Origin: a bacterium UBA2214
GTDB lineage: Bacteria; Zhuqueibacterota; Zhuqueibacteria; Residuimicrobiales; Residuimicrobiaceae
Length of the DNA stretch: 5,146 bases
Reading direction: 5' to 3'
NCBI GenBank assembly: GCA_002327255.1
Contig: DCUM01000032.1
Coordinates: 9,339 to 14,484 of the forward strand
The notes under the pieces are model-generated. The model did not search any database. It saw nothing but the letters and a program-made list of their open reading frames with translations, and was not told the origin of the DNA. Shown piece after piece: positions 1 to 5,146 of this stretch (position 1 is the stretch's first letter; each line of letters opens with the position of its first letter). Both the position numbers and the translations under genes were made by a program.

Positions 1-31
1 CTGCGGCCGTGATCATCCCCTCATAAAGTCA

Positions 32-60
32 TTGACTATTTATAACCAAATTGATATATT
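32..60 (+). promoter_or_regulatory. sigma70-like promoter with extended -10
   Basis: The -35 box TTGACT (32-37) matches TTGACA at 5 of 6 positions. It is followed by an exactly 17-base spacer and the -10 box TATATT (55-60), which matches TATAAT at 5 of 6. A TG dinucleotide at 52-53 sits one base before the -10 box, as in extended -10 promoters. The region is strongly AT-rich compared with the GC-rich genes around it. Transcription would be expected to start near 66-68, at or next to the ATG at 68. It could drive all four genes, as no later promoter stands out. The match is read directly; activity is inferred. If the organism is a Bacteroidota-like lineage with different promoter rules, confidence falls. 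Confidence 0.6.
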
Positions 61-67
61 TATGCTT

Positions 68-1258
68 ATGGTCAATTTATTTCGATATTTACAGCTGCGC
101 CGCCGGCTGGGAAGCGGGATGCGGTTGTTTTTTTACCGATTCAGCCGCAATCATTTGATCAAGGCGCTGGCCGCCATTTTTATACTCGCCTTTTCCGCGG
201 CTGTGGTCGTGACCTTTTTCGAACAGGAGCACACCCCCGGTTTCGAGCGTATCTCCTCCGGACTCTGGTGGGCCATGGTCACCATGACCACCGTCGGTTA
301 TGGCGACATGGTTCCGCAGACCATGGCCGGACGCCTGGTGGCAACCCTGGTCATGCTTTCCGGTGTGGTCCTGTTGTCGGTTTTTACGGCCGCTGTGTCC
401 ACGACCATTATCACCAACCGCCTCAAAGAGGGAAAAGGTTTGAAAAAGCTGAATCTCAAAAATCATATCGCTGTGCTGGGATGGAACCGTGCGGCGCCGG
501 AAATCATCGAGGCGATCCGGGAGGAGATGATCCGCGATAACCGTACGCTGGTGCTCGTCAATCAGATGGATCCCGATCAGATGGAGGCGGTCATCGTCCG
601 CTTTCACAGCGTGCAAATCAAATTTGTCAGCGGCGATTTCAGCGACGAACAGGTGCTCCATCGCGCCGCCATCGCCCAGGCGCACGCCGCCATTATCCTT
701 CCGGATGAGTCCGTTTCCGGAAAATCCAAAACCGATGAACGCACCATCCTGGCAACCTTGTCGGTCAAAGCCATCGAGCCCGGGGTGCGCGTCATCGCCC
801 ATATTATCGATCCGGCGAACGAATCGCATATGCACCGCGCCAATGCCGACCATGTCGTGGTCAGCGACCGCTACAGCGGCTATCTCCTCGGCGCCCACGT
901 GACGGCACCGGGGATCCCGGAAATGCTTGACACGCTTTTCACGGGCCGGGCGGGCGTTCAGCTGATACGGCGCAAGATGCCCAATCATCTCGTCGGCAAG
1001 ACCTTCGCCCAGGCCAGCGCCTACTTTCTCGAACAGAAAAAGGCCACCCTGCTCGGTGTGCTCAGCGAAGAGGAGGGTTTCAAACTGGACGATATCCTCT
1101 CGGATGATTACAGCGCCATCGATCGCTTCATCCGCGAAAAACTCGCCTCCGCGGGTAAAGGCATGAGCAAACGCGACAGCCTGCGCGTCGATCTCATGCC
1201 CGATTTCAACTATCAGATCGCGCCTCAGGACTACGCCATCGTCATGGAACGGGTGTAA
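68..1258 (+). CDS. 2TM potassium channel with RCK (TrkA-N/TrkA-C) domain
   Basis: Predicted inner-membrane K+ channel subunit, expected to work as a tetramer. Numbering is from the ATG at 68 (396 aa). TM1 lies at about 31-51, a pore helix precedes the selectivity filter TTVGYGD (74-80), and TM2 is at about 89-110. There is no voltage-sensor domain. A cytosolic RCK N-lobe starts at about 131 with HIAVLGWN (133-140). The GW pair replaces the GxGxxG of NAD-binding TrkA/KtrA and resembles the 'CGWS' of MthK. The residue ending beta-2 is Asn165, not the usual Asp/Glu. GDFSDEQVL (189-197) is the typical RCK turn. An RCK C-lobe follows at about 298-394, with an extra segment near 339-373. The reading frame is open back to base 2, and TTG 32, ATG 62, ATG 68 and ATG 119 are all possible starts. 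TTG 32 coincides with the -35 box, and ATG 68 fits a leaderless start. ATG 119 has a weak GGGAAG upstream and would still keep TM1. Function is confident; the start and the gating ligand are not. Confidence 0.9.
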   Translation: MVNLFRYLQLRRRLGSGMRLFFYRFSRNHLIKALAAIFILAFSAAVVVTFFEQEHTPGFERISSGLWWAMVTMTTVGYGDMVPQTMAGRLVATLVMLSGVVLLSVFTAAVSTTIITNRLKEGKGLKKLNLKNHIAVLGWNRAAPEIIEAIREEMIRDNRTLVLVNQMDPDQMEAVIVRFHSVQIKFVSGDFSDEQVLHRAAIAQAHAAIILPDESVSGKSKTDERTILATLSVKAIEPGVRVIAHIIDPANESHMHRANADHVVVSDRYSGYLLGAHVTAPGIPEMLDTLFTGRAGVQLIRRKMPNHLVGKTFAQASAYFLEQKKATLLGVLSEEEGFKLDDILSDDYSAIDRFIREKLASAGKGMSKRDSLRVDLMPDFNYQIAPQDYAIVMERV

Positions 1259-1264
1259 AAGGAG
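1257..1264 (+). promoter_or_regulatory. Shine-Dalgarno site of the CNBD gene
   Basis: AAAAGGAG overlaps the TAA stop of the channel gene and lies 5 bases before the ATG at 1270. It fixes that start. The overlap with the upstream stop suggests translational coupling, so that channel and CNBD protein would be made together. Confidence 0.75.
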
Positions 1265-1269
1265 CCCTT

Positions 1270-1779
1270 ATGTCTGTCCGTCATGAAGCACTGGGCCATT
1301 TCCCCATTTTCGCCGGCCTGTCGCCGCAACAGCTCGGCAAGATCGCCAAAATTGTCCGGGAAACCACCTTCAAGGCGGGTGAGGCGATCACCAGGGAAGG
1401 CGAACCCGGCCATGAGATGTTTCTCCTGCTCTCCGGCCGCGTCGAGGTCTGTAAAAGCCTGACGCTCAAGCTCGGACGGGAGGGATTGGATACCCGGGAG
1501 AAATCACTCATCTCCCTGCACGCCGGCGATGCGCCCTGTTTTGGCGAAATGGCGCTGCTCAATGAAGACAGCCGCCGTACTGCGACGGTCATCACCCTGG
1601 AGGTATGTCGCGTCGGTATCATCACAAGCGATGATTTTGTTAAACTCTGCGAAGCGGATACCGAATTGGGCTACTACCTGCTGCGCAATATCGCCAAAAC
1701 GCTGGTCATCCATCTGGAAAAAACCAATCAGGATATTCTCAAACTGACGACCGCCTTCAGTCTGGCCCTGCAAAGATAA
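1270..1779 (+). CDS. stand-alone cyclic nucleotide-binding domain protein
   Basis: A 169-aa cytosolic protein consisting of essentially one CNBD of the CAP/PKA-regulatory-subunit family. The N-terminal helices include FPIFAGLSPQQLGKIA (11-26), the usual opening of bacterial CNBDs. The beta-roll has GEAITREGEPG (37-47) and LLLSGRVEV (52-60). The phosphate-binding cassette reads FGEMALLNEDSRRTATV (91-107). It keeps the Glu (E93) that contacts ribose and the Arg (R103) that contacts the cyclic phosphate, so cAMP or cGMP binding is plausible. The Pro normally before that Arg is Arg (R102). The beta-4/beta-5 loop (about 62-80) is long. A C-helix covers about 131-160 and the tail ends LTTAFSLALQR. 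No helix-turn-helix follows, so it is not a CRP-type transcription factor. It starts 11 bases after the channel gene, which suggests a trans-acting regulatory partner of that channel. Two stop codons (TAA TAA) end it. The partner role is inferred; binding to another target is possible. Confidence 0.88.
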   Translation: MSVRHEALGHFPIFAGLSPQQLGKIAKIVRETTFKAGEAITREGEPGHEMFLLLSGRVEVCKSLTLKLGREGLDTREKSLISLHAGDAPCFGEMALLNEDSRRTATVITLEVCRVGIITSDDFVKLCEADTELGYYLLRNIAKTLVIHLEKTNQDILKLTTAFSLALQR

Positions 1780-1788
1780 TAACCCATT

Positions 1789-1794
1789 GAGGAA
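1789..1794 (+). promoter_or_regulatory. Shine-Dalgarno site of valS
   Basis: GAGGAA precedes two ATGs, at 1795 and 1799, in different frames. The 1795 ATG directly abuts the site and opens only a four-codon frame (MNEP, stop at 1807-1809). The 1799 ATG has GAGG six bases upstream and opens the full synthetase, so 1799 is the start. Confidence 0.65.
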
Positions 1795-1798
1795 ATGA

Positions 1799-4537
1799 AT
1801 GAGCCGTAAGGAATTGGACAAACTATACGATCCCAAACAGGTCGAGAACCATTGGTACGCCTACTGGATCGATCATCAGCTTTTCCACGCGGACGCCGCG
1901 AGCAGCAAACCGGCCTATACCATCATGATTCCGCCCCCCAACGTCACGGGCATGCTGACCATCGGACACATTCTCAACAATACCATCCAGGATTTGTTGA
2001 TTCGCTGGAAAAAAATGCAGGGTTATGAGACCTTGTGGATGCCGGGCACGGATCATGCCGGAATCGCCACACAGAACAAAGTCGAGGCCGCGCTGCGCCT
2101 CGAGGGCTCGAGCCGTCATACCCTCGGACGTGACCAATTCCTCGACAGGGTCTGGGAGTGGCGCGAAAAGTATGGTGGCATCATCCTCCAACAGCTGCGC
2201 AAGCTCGGCGCTGCTTGCGATTGGGAGCGCGAGTGTTTCACCATGGACGAGCCCCGCAGCCGTGCGGTGCGTGAGGTCTTTGTCGCTTTGTATGAAAAAG
2301 GACTCATTTATAAAGGTAATCGTCTCATCAACTGGTGTCCCAACTGTCATACCGCCCTGGCCGACGAAGAAGTCGATTATCGCGATGAAGAGGGCAAGCT
2401 CTGGAACATCGCCTATCCGCTGGCCGATGGCGGCGGCGAGATCGTTGTGGCGACCACCCGGCCGGAAACCATGCTCGGTGATACCGCCGTGGCGGTCAAT
2501 CCTGCGGATGAACGCTATCAGCATCTCATCGGCCAAAAAGTGACGCTGCCTCTGATGAACCGTCAGATACCGATCATCGCCGACGAACATGCCGACCCCG
2601 CTTTTGGCAGCGGCGCCGTCAAGATCACTCCGGCCCACGATTTCAATGATTTCGAAGTGGGGCTGCGCCACGGCCTCGAGGTGGTCTCCGTCATCGCTTC
2701 CGATGGCAGGATGAGCGCCGCCGCCGGCCCCTATGAGGGCATGGATCGTTTTGCGGCGCGCAAAAAAATTCTCGCCGATCTGGAAAGCCTCGGCTTGTTG
2801 CGCGGTGAGATCAAAAAGGTCATCCCCGTGCCGCACTGTTATCGCTCCGGCGACGTCATCGAACCCTATCTCTCCGAGCAGTGGTTCGTCAAAATGCAGC
2901 CGCTCGCCGAACCTGCCCTCGCAGCGGTGCGTTCAGGAAAAATCCGCTTCTATCCCAAACACTGGGAAGAGACCTATTTTCACTGGATGACCAACATCCG
3001 CGACTGGTGCATCAGCCGGCAAATCTGGTGGGGGCACCGCATCCCGGCGTGGTACTGCGATCAGGGACACACCGTCATCAGCCGCGAAACGCCGTCCTCC
3101 TGTCCCGAGTGCGGCAGCAGCCAGCTGCGTCAGGATGAGGACGTCCTCGATACCTGGTTCTCCTCCTGGCTCTGGCCCTTCAGCACCCTGGGCTGGCCGG
3201 ATAAAACCGCTGAGTTGCAGAAATTTTATCCCACCGATACTCTGGTCACCGGCCCGGATATCATCTTTTTTTGGGTGGCGCGCATGATCATGGCCTCAGA
3301 GGAATTCATGGGCGCCATCCCCTTCCGTGAAGTCTATTTCAACGGCATGGTGCGCGATCTCGAAGGCCGCAAGATGTCCAAGTCGCTGGGCAATTCGCCG
3401 GATCCCTTGTGGCTCATCGATGGCGCAACACCCGAAATGATGGGTGAGTTCGGCAAGAATAAAGCGGATTACAAAGAGGGCATCCCGGCTTATGGTGCCG
3501 ATGCCGTGCGTCTCACCATGGTTTTCCTGACGCCGCTGGGCGGTGATGTCCGCTTCGACCATACGCTGGTGGAGATGGGGCAAAAATTTGCCAACAAACT
3601 GTGGAATGCCGCCCGTTTTGTCCTCATGAATCTGGAAGAGGGTGAGACGCTGTTGCCGATCGCGCAGATACCCGCGGAAGAGCTGGAACTGGCGGACCGC
3701 TGGATTCTCAGCCGCCTCAACCGCGCGCTGGCCGAGGTCGACAAGGCGCTGCAGGAGTTTCGCCTCAACGATGCCACCCGCGCCGTCTATGAATTCATCT
3801 GGGGCGAATTCTGCGACTGGTATGTGGAACTGATCAAAAGACGTCTCTACGACGAATCGCAACCCGGGGCGCGGCGGGTGGCGCGCTCGATCGCAACCTG
3901 GGTGCTGGAATCCAGCGTGCGCATGCTGCATCCCTTCATGCCCTTCATCACCGAGGAAATCTGGCAGTCGCTGCCCGAAGCGTATCAGGAAGCGGCGCCG
4001 GTGCGTTCCATCATGCTGCAGCCCTATCCCATGGCCGATGAACGCTGGCTCGACGGGGAGACGGAGAACGCCATGGCGCTGTTGCAGACCCTCATCGGCG
4101 CCATCCGCAATATCCGCGGCGAGATGAATATCCCGCCCGCCAAAGAGGCGGATGTCATCTTCAACAGCAGCGACCGGGGCGCGCTGGCGCTGGTGGAAAA
4201 ATACGCATCCTATTTGCAAAAGCTGGCGCGCGTCGGCGATGTGAAGTACAATCAGCCGCGTCCGGGCGCAGCCGCCAGTGCGGTCGTTCAGGGCATCGAG
4301 ATTCTCATGCCGCTGGCCGATCTCATCGATCTCGAGGTGGAGAAAAATCGGCTCGAAAAAGAGATCGCGCGTCTCGAAGGGCATCTGGTGGCATTGAACA
4401 ACAAACTCATGAACCGCGATTTCATCGCGCGTGCCCCGCGGGAAGTCATCGAAAAAGAAGAGAAGAAAAAACAGGATTTCAGCCATAGTCTCGAAAAATT
4501 GCAGCACAGTCTGCAGATGCTCGTCCATCAATCATAA
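1799..4537 (+). CDS. valS: valine--tRNA ligase
   Basis: Class I aminoacyl-tRNA synthetase (EC 6.1.1.9) that charges tRNA-Val with valine in the cytosol and edits mischarged threonine. At 912 aa it falls within the usual bacterial range. The ATP-site signature is PPPNVTGMLTIGH (45-57), with TIGH instead of HIGH/HMGH. A Cys pair is present at C180/C183. The CP1 editing domain has TTRPETMLGD (219-228) and KITPAHDFNDFEVG (275-288). WCISRQIWWGHR (403-414) is followed by a probable zinc knuckle (C420, H424, C435, C438) and DVLDTWFSS. KMSKS is at 525-529. The anticodon-binding domain spans about 631-790, including IRNIRGEMNIPP (769-780). A C-terminal coiled-coil tRNA arm fills about 845-912. Between KMSKS and YGADAVR there is an extra segment of about 22 residues (542-563). 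It starts 19 bases after the CNBD gene with no T-box leader or own promoter visible. Identity is certain and the gene is intact. Confidence 0.98.
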   Translation: MSRKELDKLYDPKQVENHWYAYWIDHQLFHADAASSKPAYTIMIPPPNVTGMLTIGHILNNTIQDLLIRWKKMQGYETLWMPGTDHAGIATQNKVEAALRLEGSSRHTLGRDQFLDRVWEWREKYGGIILQQLRKLGAACDWERECFTMDEPRSRAVREVFVALYEKGLIYKGNRLINWCPNCHTALADEEVDYRDEEGKLWNIAYPLADGGGEIVVATTRPETMLGDTAVAVNPADERYQHLIGQKVTLPLMNRQIPIIADEHADPAFGSGAVKITPAHDFNDFEVGLRHGLEVVSVIASDGRMSAAAGPYEGMDRFAARKKILADLESLGLLRGEIKKVIPVPHCYRSGDVIEPYLSEQWFVKMQPLAEPALAAVRSGKIRFYPKHWEETYFHWMTNIRDWCISRQIWWGHRIPAWYCDQGHTVISRETPSSCPECGSSQLRQDEDVLDTWFSSWLWPFSTLGWPDKTAELQKFYPTDTLVTGPDIIFFWVARMIMASEEFMGAIPFREVYFNGMVRDLEGRKMSKSLGNSPDPLWLIDGATPEMMGEFGKNKADYKEGIPAYGADAVRLTMVFLTPLGGDVRFDHTLVEMGQKFANKLWNAARFVLMNLEEGETLLPIAQIPAEELELADRWILSRLNRALAEVDKALQEFRLNDATRAVYEFIWGEFCDWYVELIKRRLYDESQPGARRVARSIATWVLESSVRMLHPFMPFITEEIWQSLPEAYQEAAPVRSIMLQPYPMADERWLDGETENAMALLQTLIGAIRNIRGEMNIPPAKEADVIFNSSDRGALALVEKYASYLQKLARVGDVKYNQPRPGAAASAVVQGIEILMPLADLIDLEVEKNRLEKEIARLEGHLVALNNKLMNRDFIARAPREVIEKEEKKKQDFSHSLEKLQHSLQMLVHQS

Positions 4538-4543
4538 AATTTG

Positions 4544-4548
4544 AAAGG
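4544..4548 (+). promoter_or_regulatory. Shine-Dalgarno site of the DUF4139-type gene
   Basis: AAAGG lies 8 bases before the ATG at 4557. This supports that ATG over the in-frame ATG at 4623, which would remove the signal peptide. The 19-base gap after valS holds no terminator hairpin. Confidence 0.6.
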
Positions 4549-4556
4549 CGATCAAT

Positions 4557-5146
4557 ATGCGTACATCCTGTCGCTCCTTGTTGATCCTGCTTGGTCTAAT
4601 ACCCGCTTGGGTGGGAGGCGTCATGAAATCGCAGGTGGCTGTAACCGTCTATAACGATGATCTGGCCCTCGTCCGCGAGAGCCGCGAATTGGAGCTGAAA
4701 AAGGGCGAGCAAAATTACGCCTTCAGCGGCGTTGCCGCCAAAATCGACCCCACATCGGTCCACTTTCGCGCCATCTCGGATCCGGCTGCCATCAATCTGC
4801 TCGAACAGAATTTTGAGTACGATCTCGTGGGAACCGAACGGCTCCTGCAAAAGTATATTGATGAAGAGATCATCGCCACCACCGAGGGCGGCGCGGTCTT
4901 TGCGGGCAAGCTGCTGAGCGCTTTGGGCGGTGATGTGGTTCTGAAAGATCAGGAAGGCAGGGTACAGGCCGTCAAGGCCAGCGCCCTGCACAGCATCCAG
5001 TTCCCGGCACTGCCGGAGGGTCTGTTCACGCGGCCGACCCTGATCTGGCGACTGCAGTGCAACAAAGCGGGAAAACATCAGGCGGAGATCAGCTATCTGA
5101 CCGGCGGTCTGAGCTGGCATGCCGAATATGTCGCGGTGACCAACGA
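4557..5146 (+). CDS. exported DUF4139 domain-containing protein, N-terminal part
   Basis: The reading frame runs off the window after 196 codons, so the 3' part is missing. Residues 1 to about 21 look like a Sec signal peptide: Arg at 2 and 6, then a hydrophobic LLILLGLIPAW core. Export to the periplasm or surface is therefore likely. The mature part begins with VAVTVYNDDLALVRESREL (27-45), then IDPTSVHFRAISDP (63-76) and LEQNFEYDLV (82-91). It continues with FPALPEGLFTRPTLIW (149-164) and YLTGGLSWHAEYVAV (180-194). This order and wording match my recollection of DUF4139 (mucoidy-inhibitor-like) proteins, in which a beta-rich domain follows the SYLTGGLSW segment. The biochemical function of the family is not established. 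A cleavage site cannot be placed exactly, and the first Cys (C5) is not in a lipobox. It starts 19 bases after valS in the same direction, probably as part of the same transcript, although a link to translation is not obvious. Confidence 0.8.
   Translation, partial: MRTSCRSLLILLGLIPAWVGGVMKSQVAVTVYNDDLALVRESRELELKKGEQNYAFSGVAAKIDPTSVHFRAISDPAAINLLEQNFEYDLVGTERLLQKYIDEEIIATTEGGAVFAGKLLSALGGDVVLKDQEGRVQAVKASALHSIQFPALPEGLFTRPTLIWRLQCNKAGKHQAEISYLTGGLSWHAEYVAVTN

Noticed and set aside
1..26. Possible end of an upstream gene (frame ending ...AAVIIPS, stop TAA at 24-26) or a divergent minus-strand start near 24
   Set aside because: Only eight codons are visible and other frames are equally open or closed, so neither a + strand tail nor a - strand start can be supported.
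89..988. Long minus-strand open frame of 299 codons
   Set aside because: It lies entirely antisense to the channel gene, its composition is His/Gly/Asp-rich as expected for the complement of a GC-rich gene, and it shows no recognisable domain.
1270..1779. CRP/FNR-type transcription factor
   Set aside because: The protein ends shortly after the C-helix, with no room for a helix-turn-helix domain.
1780..1798. T-box or attenuator leader for valS
   Set aside because: The gap is only 19 bases and has no stem-loop.
1823..2836. Minus-strand open frame of 337 codons
   Set aside because: Antisense shadow of valS, with no domain and no plausible ribosome site considered convincing.
3296..4531. Minus-strand open frame of 411 codons
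   Set aside because: Antisense shadow of the 3' half of valS; its length follows from the codon bias of the real gene.
4596..5120. Minus-strand open frame of 174 codons
   Set aside because: Antisense to the exported DUF4139-type gene, whose signal peptide and conserved motifs show the + strand is the coding one.
1..5146. CRISPR array, tRNA, rRNA, insertion sequence or phage element
   Set aside because: No spaced direct repeats, cloverleaf, terminal inverted repeats or transposase-like sequence were seen; the window is almost fully accounted for by four genes.

Overview
The window carries four tightly packed genes on the + strand and is coding for nearly all of its length. A GC-rich, codon-biased sequence, an exported protein and bacterial-type valyl-tRNA synthetase motifs point to a Gram-negative-like bacterium. 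A weak impression from the ValRS and DUF4139-like sequences suggests the FCB/Calditrichota/KSB1 neighbourhood, but this is not proven from the sequence alone.

Layout: (1) Bases 1-31 are a short leader, followed by an AT-rich stretch with a strong sigma70-like promoter (TTGACT, 17 bp spacer, extended -10 TGaTATATT). (2) About 68-1258 encodes a two-transmembrane potassium channel with TVGYGD filter and a cytosolic RCK (TrkA-N/TrkA-C) gating module. (3) 1270-1779 encodes a stand-alone cyclic-nucleotide-binding domain (CNBD) with no DNA-binding domain. (4) 1799-4537 encodes a complete valyl-tRNA synthetase, ValS. (5) 4557 to the window edge encodes the N-terminal part of a secreted DUF4139-type protein.

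The gaps are 11, 19 and 19 bases, each with a Shine-Dalgarno-like sequence and no hairpin terminator that I can see, so the four genes may be one transcript started by the promoter at 32-60. No T-box or other leader precedes valS.

The most interesting unit is the channel plus CNBD pair. It looks like a split cyclic-nucleotide-modulated K+ channel, in which the ligand sensor is a separate polypeptide rather than a C-terminal fusion as in MloK1/SthK/HCN channels. The channel would carry two possible regulatory inputs, its own RCK ring and the CNBD partner. Secondary points are the likely leaderless start of the channel gene and two ValRS peculiarities: TIGH in place of HIGH, and an insertion of about 22 residues after KMSKS.
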